Source of the DNA: Actinomycetota bacterium
GTDB lineage: Bacteria; Actinomycetota; Actinomycetes; S36-B12; UBA10799
Reading direction: 5' to 3'
NCBI GenBank assembly: GCA_030837445.1
Contig: JAUPKM010000138.1
Location: forward strand, 1-10,070
Length of the DNA: 10,070 nt
Shown: in pieces, positions 1 to 6,918 of the stretch
Numbering within the stretch: position 1 is the stretch's first letter
Layout of the letters: each line of letters opens with the position of its first letter
Program-made: the position numbers and the translations under genes
Notes under the pieces: model-generated
What the model was told of the DNA's origin: nothing
What the model saw: the letters and a program-made list of their open reading frames with translations, nothing else
The model's database searches: none

Positions 1-1209
1 GACATTGATTTAGACAAATTCAAAGTCGTGAACGAGGTCTACGGACATACCGTAGGAGATGAGGTGCTGGCCCAGATCGCCCGTCGGTTGGAGATGGCGG
101 CGACCCCTGCGGGCCACGTCGGTCGTCTCGGAGGGGACGAGTTCGTCGTCGGTATCCCACTCACCGCCCGGAATCCCGACCGGCACATTCGCCGGTTGGT
201 CGAGCAGATCATGTCGTCGGCGGAAGCCGACCTGACCGTGTCTGGCTATCTCGTGCGCACTGCCGCCAGCATCGGGGTAGCAGTCGGGACCCGGGATGCC
301 AGCGCAGCGACAGTGCTGCGCAACGCGACCGCGGCCCTAGCCCAGGCCAAACGGGAAGGAGGCCGTCGCTGGCAGTCCTTCGATGACTCGTTCCACACCC
401 GGACCCGGGACCGACTCCTGCTGCTGCAACAACTCCGCTCCGCATTCGCCGAAGACGTCGGGCAGTTCGAGATGTGGTTCCAACCGATCGTCACCCTCGA
501 GACGCTGGACACGTTCGGATACGAGGCGCTGGCGCGCTGGAACCATCCCGAACGGGGGGTGATGCCGGCCGGCGACTGGATCGAGACGGCCGAATCCGAC
601 CTGCCGCTCATCCACCGGATCAGCATGATCGCGGCCGAACAGGCCGCGGCCTTCGCAGAACTACTGCCCGCTGGCCAACGGGTAGCCATCAACGTCTCCG
701 GCGCACACCTCTCCTCGAGGGAGTTTCCCGAATTCAGCGATCTGGTGCTGGACTTGCACCGGCGAAACCCCGGACGACTGGACCTTGAGTTGACGGAGAC
801 CAGCTTGGCGCAGCTGCAGGGCCCGGGTGGCACCAGACTGGTGGAGTTGATCGATGCCGGTCTCGGCCTGTGGGCCGACGATTTCGGCACCGGCTACTCC
901 ACCCTCGCCCACCTTCGCGACCTTCCGCTCACCGGACTCAAACTCGACCGGTCGTTTACAGCTGCCCTGGCGGACCCGTCCTCCGCCGCCTATCGAATCG
1001 CCGACGGCCTGGCTGGCCTCGCCGACGGGCTCGGGCTGCTTACCGTCGCCGAGGGGATCGAGACTCCTCAGCAGGCGCGCCGGGTGGCCGCGGCCGGCTG
1101 GCTGCACGGACAGGGCTGGCTCTTCGGGCGGCCGAGTACCGCCGAGCATTACCTGACCGGGTCCGTTCGGCCAGCTGGGTCCACCCGGCGGCCGCGAATC
1201 GGTGACTGA
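1..1209 (+). CDS. GGDEF-EAL domain protein (cyclic-di-GMP synthase/phosphodiesterase), 5' end missing
   Basis: The reading frame is open from base 1 and ends at TGA 1207-1209, so the gene begins upstream of the window. The GTG at 28 lies inside the GGDEF domain and is not the real start. The first residues, DIDLDKFK, are the metal-binding strand of a GGDEF domain. NEVYGH and GDEVL follow, then an intact GGDEF motif at 130-144. The RxxD inhibitory I-site expected just before GGDEF is absent. The EAL domain starts near 475 (WFQPIV) and has EAL at 523-531, then NVSG, ELTE, DDFGTGYS, LKLD, AEGIET and GQGWLFGRP, so its metal and catalytic residues look complete. From family knowledge, such proteins make and/or degrade cyclic di-GMP; with both motifs intact, either or both activities are possible. 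Any sensor domain lies outside the window. The gene converges on the MFS gene with a 3-base gap. Confidence 0.95.
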   Translation, partial: DIDLDKFKVVNEVYGHTVGDEVLAQIARRLEMAATPAGHVGRLGGDEFVVGIPLTARNPDRHIRRLVEQIMSSAEADLTVSGYLVRTAASIGVAVGTRDASAATVLRNATAALAQAKREGGRRWQSFDDSFHTRTRDRLLLLQQLRSAFAEDVGQFEMWFQPIVTLETLDTFGYEALARWNHPERGVMPAGDWIETAESDLPLIHRISMIAAEQAAAFAELLPAGQRVAINVSGAHLSSREFPEFSDLVLDLHRRNPGRLDLELTETSLAQLQGPGGTRLVELIDAGLGLWADDFGTGYSTLAHLRDLPLTGLKLDRSFTAALADPSSAAYRIADGLAGLADGLGLLTVAEGIETPQQARRVAAAGWLHGQGWLFGRPSTAEHYLTGSVRPAGSTRRPRIGD

Positions 1210-1212
1210 CGA

Positions 1213-2763
1213 TCACGGACGTGGCGCTAGTTCGACCACCGGATCGACTTTGCCCGGCAGTAGATACCAGGCCACGAAGGCGCCCACCACCAAGATCGCC
1301 GCCCCGACCAGAGTGGTCAGGGTCATCGCGGCCGAGAAGGCCTGGTGAGCCGCCTCCGTGAGTTCCGCGGCCACCGGATCGGGGAGCTTGGGAGCCGCCT
1401 CGTAGGCGCCGCCCGGTGACTCGATGGCGGCTGTGGTGACGGCAGCATCAAGGCCCGGCGGCAGCCGCAACTGCGCTTGATAGACGGCCGTCAGGATGCT
1501 GCCGAGGAGTGCGATGCCCAGCGCGGTGCCCAGCTCGTAGCCGGTCTCCGATACCGCCGACGCTGCGCCGGCCCGGTCCTTCGGGGCGACGGTGAGGATG
1601 GTATCCGACGCCACCGTCAGGGCAACCCCATCGCCGGCCCCGATCATCATCAGCGGCACCGCGAACACCAAGAAGTGCGGGTTGTCCAATAGCAGCGCCA
1701 CCGCAGCCATCCCGCCGCCGATCATCAACAGACCGATCCCGGTCAACGGCCCCCGACCAAACGATCTCATCAATCGGCCTGCCACCAACGCGGCGACCAG
1801 CGCCGCCATGGTGGCGGGCAACTCGAACAGGCCAGCCTGCAACGGGCTGAGACCCTTCACGAACTGCAGGTACTGGGAGAAGAAGAACAGCGACCCCGCG
1901 AGTCCGAAAACCGACAGGATCATCCCCAGCACTGCGCCGGTGAAGGGCCAGTTGCTGAACAGCCGGACATCGATCAACGGGTACTCGAGAGTACGTTGGC
2001 GTCGAATGAACCAGCCGATGGCCAGCGCGCCAAGCGTGCCGACAACTAGGTACTCCGGTTCGAGCCCGCGGGTGGCCATCTCCTTCACTGCGAAGATGAG
2101 ACCGAGGATGCCGACCAGGGACAGCAGTACCGATAGCGGATCCAGCGGACCGGGGTTGGGGTCGCGAGACTCCCGAAGTGCTGGGTAGCCGATCAGCAGC
2201 ACAAGAGCCATGATCGGAACGTTGAGCAGGAACACAGATCCCCACCAGAAGTTCTCCAGCAGGATGCCACCGACCAACGGACCGGCAGCTGCCCCGGCCG
2301 CGCCCATGGCACTCCAGACTCCCACCGCGAAGGTGCGTTCCTTCGGGTCGTGGAAAGTGCTGCGCATCAGTGCCAACGTCGAAGGCATCAAGGTCGCCCC
2401 GGCAACACCCAGCAGGGCCCGCATCAGGATCAGGATCTCCGCATTGGGTGCGAACGCCGCCGGGATCGAGATAATCGCGAACAGAGTGCCGCCGATCAGC
2501 AGCAACTTCTTGCGACCGAAGCGATCACCGACATTGCCCATCGTCACAAGCAGACCCGCAAGTACAAACGAGTAGATATCCCCGATCCACAGCACCTGCG
2601 TGGCCGTGGGGTGCAGATCCTCGACGATGCTGGGGGTGGCAAGACTCAGGACGGTGCCGTCCACCGCAACCAGGAAGATGGCCAGGCACATCGCTCCGAG
2701 TGCCCACCATCGGCGCGGATCCGGTGGCGAGGTCACGGCCGCACGGCGCGGTGGGGGGCACAC
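1213..2763 (-). CDS. MFS drug efflux transporter, DHA2 (QacA/EmrB/LfrA-like), 14 TM
   Basis: The 516-residue product is a multi-helix membrane protein of the length usual for 14-helix drug:H+ antiporters. Helix 1 carries VDGTVL with Asp35. Helix 2 carries LWIGDIYS with Trp59 and Asp62, as in QacA. Motif A (GDRFGRKK) sits at 79-86. The antiporter motif C region (SAMGAAGAAAGPLVGG) is at about 151-166. Glu314 lies in a predicted membrane segment, and a long loop of about 432-475 precedes the last helix. The role is inferred to be proton-driven export of cationic or amphipathic drugs across the cytoplasmic membrane. The substrate is unknown. The start is uncertain: GTG at 2763 lacks a clear Shine-Dalgarno, and a second GTG at 2736 would also keep all helices. 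An upstream in-frame TAG rules out a longer product. The gene is divergent from the SDR gene, and an inverted repeat lies just upstream. Confidence 0.93.
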   Translation of the reverse strand: MCPPPRRAAVTSPPDPRRWWALGAMCLAIFLVAVDGTVLSLATPSIVEDLHPTATQVLWIGDIYSFVLAGLLVTMGNVGDRFGRKKLLLIGGTLFAIISIPAAFAPNAEILILMRALLGVAGATLMPSTLALMRSTFHDPKERTFAVGVWSAMGAAGAAAGPLVGGILLENFWWGSVFLLNVPIMALVLLIGYPALRESRDPNPGPLDPLSVLLSLVGILGLIFAVKEMATRGLEPEYLVVGTLGALAIGWFIRRQRTLEYPLIDVRLFSNWPFTGAVLGMILSVFGLAGSLFFFSQYLQFVKGLSPLQAGLFELPATMAALVAALVAGRLMRSFGRGPLTGIGLLMIGGGMAAVALLLDNPHFLVFAVPLMMIGAGDGVALTVASDTILTVAPKDRAGAASAVSETGYELGTALGIALLGSILTAVYQAQLRLPPGLDAAVTTAAIESPGGAYEAAPKLPDPVAAELTEAAHQAFSAAMTLTTLVGAAILVVGAFVAWYLLPGKVDPVVELAPRP

Positions 2764-2778
2764 GTGCCAGCTGATGTC

Positions 2779-2797
2779 GGGTGACGAAACCTCACCC
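2779..2797. promoter_or_regulatory. Inverted repeat upstream of the MFS gene, candidate operator
   Basis: GGGTGA and TCACCC form a perfect 6-base inverted repeat separated by 7 bases. It lies 15 bases upstream of the GTG start of the MFS pump, inside the 94-base divergent spacer shared with the SDR gene. Efflux pumps of this family are often controlled by TetR or MarR-type repressors binding such dyads, but no regulator gene lies next to it here. I could not identify clear -35/-10 boxes in the spacer in either direction. Regulation is an inference from position and symmetry alone. Confidence 0.35.
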
Positions 2798-2857
2798 TTG
2801 CCACCCTAGGCAGTTGTCCCCGCAACGGAGCACTGTTTCGGCAGGCAGAATGGGCCC

Positions 2858-3640
2858 ATGGATCTTGGAATCAAACAGCGAACGTACGTAGTGACGGGTG
2901 GCTCGAGCGGCCTCGGCCTTGCGGGTGCCCGCGCCCTGGTGGCCGAAGGAGCGCAGGTCGCCATTGTGGCCCGGTCGGCCGATCGGGTCGCCCAGACGGT
3001 CGAGCAACTGGGCTCGGAAGCCGCTGTCGGCATCGTCGCTGACCTCGCAGATGCGACGGCCGCAGAGCTTATCGTCAGTGCTGCGCGGGCCCACTTCGGC
3101 CGCCTCGACGGCGCCCTGATCAGCGTCGGGGGACCTCCGCCGGGCTCAGCTCTGGAGACCACGGACGACCTGTGGCGGGCAGGTTTCGAGGCCACTTTCC
3201 TCGGTCCCCTCCGGCTGACCCGGACACTGAGCCAGGTGCTACCGAACTCGTCCGGACCGAACACCGGCACGTCCGGCGCCATCCTGCTGGTGCTGTCGAC
3301 TTCGGCCCGGGCCCCGATACCCGATCTGGCAGTGTCCAACGGCCTACGACCCGGTCTGGCTGGCCTGACCAAACAACTGGGCGACGAGTTCGGAGGCCGA
3401 GGGATCAGGGTCAACTCGATCGCCCCGGGTCGGTTCGGCACCGACCGGGTCGCGTCACTCGATGCCCGCGCGGGCGACCCTGCCGAGGTTCGACGAACCA
3501 TCGAGGCGAGCATCCCACTGGGACGCTACGGAGAGGCAGCTGAGTTCGGCTCCCTCGCCGCGTTCGTACTGTCACCCCGGGCGAGCTACCTCACCGGCAC
3601 CCTGCTGACCATCGACGGCGGAGCCAGCCGGCAATTCTGA
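2858..3640 (+). CDS. Atypical SDR family protein lacking the YxxxK catalytic pair
   Basis: The 260-residue product has the length and fold signatures of a short-chain dehydrogenase/reductase. The nucleotide-binding TGGSSGLG motif is at 13-20, and Arg39 after the second strand suggests NADP(H) preference. ISVGGPPPG (88-96) replaces the usual NNAG. RVNSIAPGRFGTDRV (184-198) and the C-terminal YLTGTLLTIDGG are typical. The catalytic Tyr-x-x-x-Lys is replaced by LAVSN at 157-161, so both Tyr and Lys are lost; Ser147 is the likely remaining active-site serine. The pattern DLAVSN..R matches a known ketoacyl-reductase-like SDR subgroup with an imperfect catalytic tetrad. Activity and substrate are therefore unclear. 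The ATG at 2858 is chosen because the binding motif follows at the usual distance; its Shine-Dalgarno is weak. The J-domain gene follows 52 bases downstream on the same strand and may be co-transcribed. Confidence 0.9.
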   Translation: MDLGIKQRTYVVTGGSSGLGLAGARALVAEGAQVAIVARSADRVAQTVEQLGSEAAVGIVADLADATAAELIVSAARAHFGRLDGALISVGGPPPGSALETTDDLWRAGFEATFLGPLRLTRTLSQVLPNSSGPNTGTSGAILLVLSTSARAPIPDLAVSNGLRPGLAGLTKQLGDEFGGRGIRVNSIAPGRFGTDRVASLDARAGDPAEVRRTIEASIPLGRYGEAAEFGSLAAFVLSPRASYLTGTLLTIDGGASRQF

Positions 3641-3675
3641 GGTCGAGTGCCAGCCGATGCGACACTAGATCTCGA

Positions 3676-3683
3676 AAGGTGGG
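3676..3683 (+). promoter_or_regulatory. Ribosome binding site of the J-domain gene
   Basis: AAGGTGGG ends 9 bases before the GTG at 3693. It supports that GTG as the start and argues against an ATG or GTG elsewhere in the spacer. Confidence 0.6.
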
Positions 3684-3692
3684 TGGCTGACC

Positions 3693-4238
3693 GTGGCTCG
3701 TCGAGAGCTCTGGGAGAACACGGACCGAGATCTATATCAGATCCTCGGGGTCAACCGGGACGCCTCCGGAACCGAAGTGGCGGACGCCTGGAAGCAGGCG
3801 GCCAAACTGACACATCCCGACTCCGGTGGCACCGTCGCCGATTTCCAGCAGTTGGAGGTCGCCTACCGCGTGCTCAGTGATCCCACCGAGAGGCTCCGAT
3901 ACGACCGCGCGACCGACGTCCGCCCCGCATCGTCACCGTCGACCGACGCTACCGCTCCAGCTCAAACCGGAACTCCACCTGGAACCACTCGCCAGCCCGG
4001 CGCTACCGGCGCCGGGGGCCGGGCGCACTCTCGGCTGGACGATGTCGGTGACTACCGCGATCCCGGGCCATCTCGGCCGATCCGGTGGTGGCTGGTGATC
4101 GCCGTGCTGGCGGCCGCGATGCTGACGGCCGCGGCGGCCATCGTCTTCGCCGACCAGTTCGTGGCCGCGCTTCCGCTGATCGCCGGGGCCGGCGTGATCG
4201 CCTGGATGCTGGGTCGGGAACCCAGACGGGGCGGCTAG
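3693..4238 (+). CDS. Membrane-anchored J-domain (DnaJ-like) protein
   Basis: The product is 181 residues. A J-domain occupies about 10-72 and starts with DLYQILGV. The HPD motif needed to stimulate the Hsp70 ATPase is intact at 41-43 (codons 3813-3821). Helix III, with the FQQLEVAYRVLSDP pattern, follows. A Pro/Thr/Ala/Gly-rich, probably disordered linker spans about 75-130. Two hydrophobic segments, about 132-152 and 156-173, form a C-terminal membrane hairpin, and a short basic tail ends the protein. There is no Gly/Phe region, zinc finger or substrate-binding domain, so it is a class C J-protein rather than DnaJ itself. It probably recruits DnaK to the inner face of the membrane; its client is unknown. 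The start is GTG with a good Shine-Dalgarno. The stop lies 12 bases from the convergent carbonic anhydrase gene, with no visible hairpin terminator between them. Confidence 0.88.
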   Translation: MARRELWENTDRDLYQILGVNRDASGTEVADAWKQAAKLTHPDSGGTVADFQQLEVAYRVLSDPTERLRYDRATDVRPASSPSTDATAPAQTGTPPGTTRQPGATGAGGRAHSRLDDVGDYRDPGPSRPIRWWLVIAVLAAAMLTAAAAIVFADQFVAALPLIAGAGVIAWMLGREPRRGG

Positions 4239-4250
4239 TAGGCCTGTTGC

Positions 4251-5111
4251 TCAGTTCGACCCGGTGAGCAGGATCGTCCGCCCATTCACCGGCTGCACCG
4301 GCCGGTTGGTGTTCGAATACCGCGAAGTGAAGGCCGCGATCTGGGCCGAGCTCATGGTGATGGGCTGGTCCACCAGGTACCAATCCACCGGTTGGGTGCA
4401 CGGCGGAGTGGTGAGACTGCCCGGGTAGTTGTACGCCCGAAACTTCGTCGGCGCCATGCTGTTCCAAGGCAACGGCGCGGTCACCGGCGCGCCGGACTTA
4501 ACGTTGGCCATCGCCGTGATCAGCGGTTGCCAGGCGGGGTTGACCGCGCCAGGTTCAACCATCACTCCCAAGGCCGTGGCGGCCCCTTCGGGTGTCTTGT
4601 TGACGAAGTGCATCTCCAACGGGAACGACTTGCCGTTGATCGTATGTTCGGAAGGGGCGTGGAAGTGCATGTACTTCAGCGAGAACGGTTCACCGGCGAC
4701 ATCCAGGTCGCCGGCGGCGACGGTGGGTGTCGCCTCGATCGAGTGGCCATTGTCGACGATCGCCGACACCGCGGGCCGGTAGTCGGGCTGGGGTGCTGGA
4801 GCCGTCTGCTGGACCGGATCCTGGACGTCGATCGGCGACTGAGCCTGGCCGATTTGGCACTCTTCAAAGGCGTTCGACAGCGACCCCCAGGCGGCCGGAC
4901 CGTCGGATCCCGCGTAGGACCAGTGCGCCTCCTTGCCGGACTCCCCGCTACTCGACGCAGACGCGGACGCGGACGGCGTGGCCACCGATGACGAGGCGGC
5001 GCTCGAGCCTGTCCCGGCAGAGCAGGCAGCGAGGGCTACCGCGGCTGTGACCGTGCCCGCCAAGGCGACCACAATTCTGGGATTGCGGCGGGCGACCTGG
5101 ATACCGTTCAT
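4251..5111 (-). CDS. Alpha-class carbonic anhydrase, lipoprotein
   Basis: The 286-residue product hydrates CO2 to bicarbonate. A basic N-terminus and hydrophobic stretch end in the lipobox LAAC with Cys30, so the protein is probably anchored outside the membrane. A Ser/Ala-rich tether spans about 31-60. Zinc ligands are His149 and His151 (HFH) and His168 (EMH). Glu155 (SEH) and Thr234 (SLTTPP) are the gatekeeper pair, and His123 in DNGHS matches the proton-shuttle histidine. Cys85 and Cys238 fit the conserved disulfide. All catalytic residues of the alpha class are present, so it is likely active. The reading frame stays open upstream to 5573, but that part overlaps arfB; ATG 5111 is chosen because AGGAG lies 5 bases before it and the signal peptide begins right after. 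It is the last gene of the minus-strand run, 80 bases downstream of arfB. Confidence 0.95.
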   Translation of the reverse strand: MNGIQVARRNPRIVVALAGTVTAAVALAACSAGTGSSAASSSVATPSASASASSSGESGKEAHWSYAGSDGPAAWGSLSNAFEECQIGQAQSPIDVQDPVQQTAPAPQPDYRPAVSAIVDNGHSIEATPTVAAGDLDVAGEPFSLKYMHFHAPSEHTINGKSFPLEMHFVNKTPEGAATALGVMVEPGAVNPAWQPLITAMANVKSGAPVTAPLPWNSMAPTKFRAYNYPGSLTTPPCTQPVDWYLVDQPITMSSAQIAAFTSRYSNTNRPVQPVNGRTILLTGSN

Positions 5112-5116
5112 CGGGG

Positions 5117-5121
5117 CTCCT
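5117..5121 (-). promoter_or_regulatory. Ribosome binding site of the carbonic anhydrase gene
   Basis: AGGAG on the minus strand sits 5 bases upstream of ATG 5111. It decides the start against the much longer open frame that runs back to 5573. Confidence 0.75.
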
Positions 5122-5191
5122 GAAACTGTCTCGGGTGAAGTCTGAACGTTACCGCGATCTGACCGCAACCTCCGCCAGGTTGGCCGGGAAC

Positions 5192-5629
5192 TCAACTCGC
5201 ATCCCCGTCCTGCACCCTGCCGCGCAGCCGCTTCGTCCGACTGCGACCCTTCTTCGCCCGCATCCGTCGCTCGGTCGAGGCACGCGTGGGTTTCGTCTGC
5301 CGCCGCCGTCGCGGCGGCGCCGCAGTGGCGGCGGCCAACAGTTGGGCCAACCGCAACTGCGCCGCTCGCCTGTTCTGCCATTGTGACCGGTGTTCGGACG
5401 CCACGATTATCAGTCGGCCAGTAACCAACTGCGATTCGAGTCGACCTAGAGCCCTTCGCCGGAGGTGCTCGGGTAGCGCGGCCGAGCGGGCGACATCGAA
5501 CTCCAATTGCACCCGGGAATCCGTGGTGTTGACACTCTGCCCGCCGGGACCGGAGGACCGGGAGAACCGCCACCGAAGCTCAGACTGCGGGATCCGAACA
5601 GACCCGACCACGATCGCGTCCTCGGTCAT
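5192..5629 (-). CDS. arfB: Ribosome-rescue peptidyl-tRNA hydrolase ArfB (YaeJ/ICT1 family)
   Basis: The 145-residue product has a release-factor-like catalytic domain with the GGQ motif at 29-31, in the context SSGPGGQSVNTTDSRV, which is diagnostic of ArfB rather than RF1/RF2. It lacks the codon-recognition domains of true release factors. The C-terminus (about 107-138) is rich in Arg and Lys and ends in the KGRSRTKRLR pattern; in this family the basic tail enters the empty mRNA channel of a stalled ribosome. The role is hydrolysis of peptidyl-tRNA on ribosomes that have run off an mRNA without a stop codon. ATG 5629 is chosen because it gives the usual N-terminal length. ATGs at 5647 and 5701 are also in frame; the last would overlap the upstream SDR by 35 bases. 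None has a convincing Shine-Dalgarno, so the start is uncertain. Confidence 0.92.
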   Translation of the reverse strand: MTEDAIVVGSVRIPQSELRWRFSRSSGPGGQSVNTTDSRVQLEFDVARSAALPEHLRRRALGRLESQLVTGRLIIVASEHRSQWQNRRAAQLRLAQLLAAATAAPPRRRRQTKPTRASTERRMRAKKGRSRTKRLRGRVQDGDAS

Positions 5630-5666
5630 TGGGTCAGGATCGCCCATCCGGCGCGCCGATGGCCAC

Positions 5667-6455
5667 TCACCCGTCGGATATGGTCCCGGCCACGTGTTCA
5701 TCGACCCGGCGCTGCACCTCGCGCATCCCCCGCAGCCACTTGTCGGTGTTCCTCGCCCGCAGTTCGTAGTACGTCTGAACCTCGGGGTGGGGCAGGATCA
5801 GAAATCGGTCGTCCGCAAGCGCGGCGACTACGGTGTCAGCGACGTCCTCTGGCTCGATCAGGGTCGGACCGAGAATGACCTGACCTTCGGCGGTATCCAA
5901 CCGGACCATCCTGGTCCGCACTCCTTGCGGACAGAGGCACTGCACGGTGATCCCGCGATCCCCGTAGGTGGCACTGAGCCACTCTGCGTGTGCAAGAGCT
6001 GCGTGTTTGGTGGCCGCGTAGGGCGCTGCCCCCAGCATCGTCAACAGGCCCGCGGCCGACACGGTGGCGACGAACCGACCCTCGCCGCGCTGCAGCCAAG
6101 CAGGAGCCAATTCCCGGAAGGCTCGGACATGGGACATCACGTTGACGTCCCAGGACCGCTGCCAATCCTCGTCGGAATCGCGGCCGCCGGTTTCGATCCC
6201 GGCGTTGGCGAAGAAGATGTCAATCCCGCCGAGCGCTTCGTGGGAGCGGGCGACGAGGTCGGCCACTCCCTCCGAATCGGCAGCGTCACCTGGCGCCGCG
6301 ATCGCACCTACCTCCGTAGCGACCGCCTCGCAGGCGTGCGCGTCTAGATCGTTGACCACCACCCGCGCCCCTTCGGCGGTCATGCGCCGGGCCAGGGCAC
6401 GGCCGATCCCGTGCCCCGCCCCGGTGATGACGATGCCCGGACCGTGTTGCAGCAC
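5667..6455 (-). CDS. Classical SDR family oxidoreductase
   Basis: The 262-residue product is a complete classical short-chain dehydrogenase. TGAGHGIG is at 11-18, and Asp36 at the end of the second strand suggests NAD(H). NAG is at 84-86, structural Asn105 is in DVNVM, the catalytic Ser133 lies in TVSAAG, and Tyr146 and Lys150 are in YAATK. CPQGVRT at 175-181 replaces the common PG.V.T motif. The C-terminal 60 residues are longer than in minimal SDRs. The substrate cannot be told from the sequence. The start is GTG 6455, 10 bases after the DUF4333 stop, with no clear Shine-Dalgarno; translational coupling to that gene is plausible. The gene is followed by arfB. Confidence 0.93.
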   Translation of the reverse strand: MLQHGPGIVITGAGHGIGRALARRMTAEGARVVVNDLDAHACEAVATEVGAIAAPGDAADSEGVADLVARSHEALGGIDIFFANAGIETGGRDSDEDWQRSWDVNVMSHVRAFRELAPAWLQRGEGRFVATVSAAGLLTMLGAAPYAATKHAALAHAEWLSATYGDRGITVQCLCPQGVRTRMVRLDTAEGQVILGPTLIEPEDVADTVVAALADDRFLILPHPEVQTYYELRARNTDKWLRGMREVQRRVDEHVAGTISDG

Positions 6456-6465
6456 GAGGGCGGGC

Positions 6466-6861
6466 CTATTGGGCGGGAGCGTCAGTGGCGCCCTCTTCGG
6501 GAGCGTCGGTGGCGCCTTCGGTCATGGGTTCGGAGCTGGCAGCACCCGGCGCTGGCGAGGCGCTGTCGACCTCCACCGAGAACTTGGCGGTGCCGTTGTC
6601 GACGGATGTCACCTTGACGGTCAACCCGAGGGTGGCACCATCATCAGTGGTCAGCGTGCAACGCTGAGTGGCTCCGACGGTGGCAGCGAGGCTACTGGGA
6701 CAGGAGATCGACTTGGGGGTCTGACCGACCTGCTTGGCGAGCGCCTCCTTGACCTGCGTCTCGACATCAGTCTGGCTGACGGTCGGCGTCCCCGAACTGC
6801 AACCCGCCGCCAGCAGACAGGTGGACAGGGCACCGAGAACGAGCAGTCGCTTTCCAGACAC
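6466..6861 (-). CDS. DUF4333-family lipoprotein
   Basis: The product is 131 residues. A short basic N-terminus and hydrophobic core lead to the lipobox LAAGC with Cys21, so it should be lipidated and exposed on the outer face of the membrane. The rest, about 30-100, fits the DUF4333 pattern of small actinobacterial secreted proteins: ISCPSSL with Cys54, then VGATQRC with Cys68, then beta-rich sequence. The two cysteines may form a disulfide. The function of the family is unknown. The C-terminus (about 101-131) is low-complexity, acidic and Ala/Pro-rich, with a duplicated EGATDAP unit. GTG 6861 is chosen because a strong GGAGGT lies 6 bases upstream and the signal peptide starts there. An in-frame ATG at 6954 would add 31 residues before the signal peptide and is rejected. 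A promoter-like sequence lies upstream. Confidence 0.87.
   Translation of the reverse strand: MSGKRLLVLGALSTCLLAAGCSSGTPTVSQTDVETQVKEALAKQVGQTPKSISCPSSLAATVGATQRCTLTTDDGATLGLTVKVTSVDNGTAKFSVEVDSASPAPGAASSEPMTEGATDAPEEGATDAPAQ
6475..6522 (-). repeat. Tandem 24-base duplication in the DUF4333 gene C-terminus
   Basis: Two adjacent imperfect 24-base copies (6475-6498 and 6499-6522) share GGGAGCGTC.GTGGCGCC. They encode two EGATDAP units near the protein's end, consistent with a small in-frame duplication in a disordered tail. Confidence 0.7.
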
Positions 6862-6867
6862 GGCGGA

Positions 6868-6873
6868 ACCTCC
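6868..6873 (-). promoter_or_regulatory. Ribosome binding site of the DUF4333 gene
   Basis: GGAGGT on the minus strand lies 6 bases upstream of GTG 6861. It is the strongest Shine-Dalgarno in the window and fixes this start. Confidence 0.8.
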
Positions 6874-6885
6874 AGGAGTCAAATT

Positions 6886-6911
6886 GCCGCGGGCAGTTGG
6901 CCGCGGGCAGT
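6886..6911. repeat. Perfect 12-base direct repeat in the DUF4333 leader
   Basis: GCCGCGGGCAGT occurs at 6886-6897 and again at 6900-6911, a 14-base period. The copies lie between the predicted -10 box and the ribosome binding site, roughly at +1 to +27 of the expected transcript. Each copy includes the palindrome CCGCGG. It could be a repressor-binding site or an mRNA element; function is inferred from position only. Confidence 0.6.
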
Positions 6912-6918
6912 ATTCAGG

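Noticed and set aside
246..890. Minus-strand 214-residue open frame inside the GGDEF-EAL gene
   Set aside because: Ser/Arg-rich composition typical of an antisense shadow in GC-rich DNA, with no domain; the plus strand encodes a clear conserved protein.
1592..2188. Plus-strand 198-residue open frame inside the MFS gene
   Set aside because: Antisense shadow of a conserved membrane protein, with no recognisable motif.
4236..4253. Terminator between the convergent J-domain and carbonic anhydrase genes
   Set aside because: The 12-base gap has no stem-loop or T-run; any terminator would have to lie inside a coding region.
5112..5573. N-terminal extension of the carbonic anhydrase frame by 154 residues
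   Set aside because: It overlaps arfB in another frame, has Arg/Ala-rich shadow composition, and would bury the signal peptide; the Shine-Dalgarno at 5117-5121 supports ATG 5111.
5286..6347. Plus-strand 353-residue open frame across arfB and the SDR gene
   Set aside because: It runs antisense to two genes with intact catalytic motifs; its own sequence has no domain and crosses their boundary.
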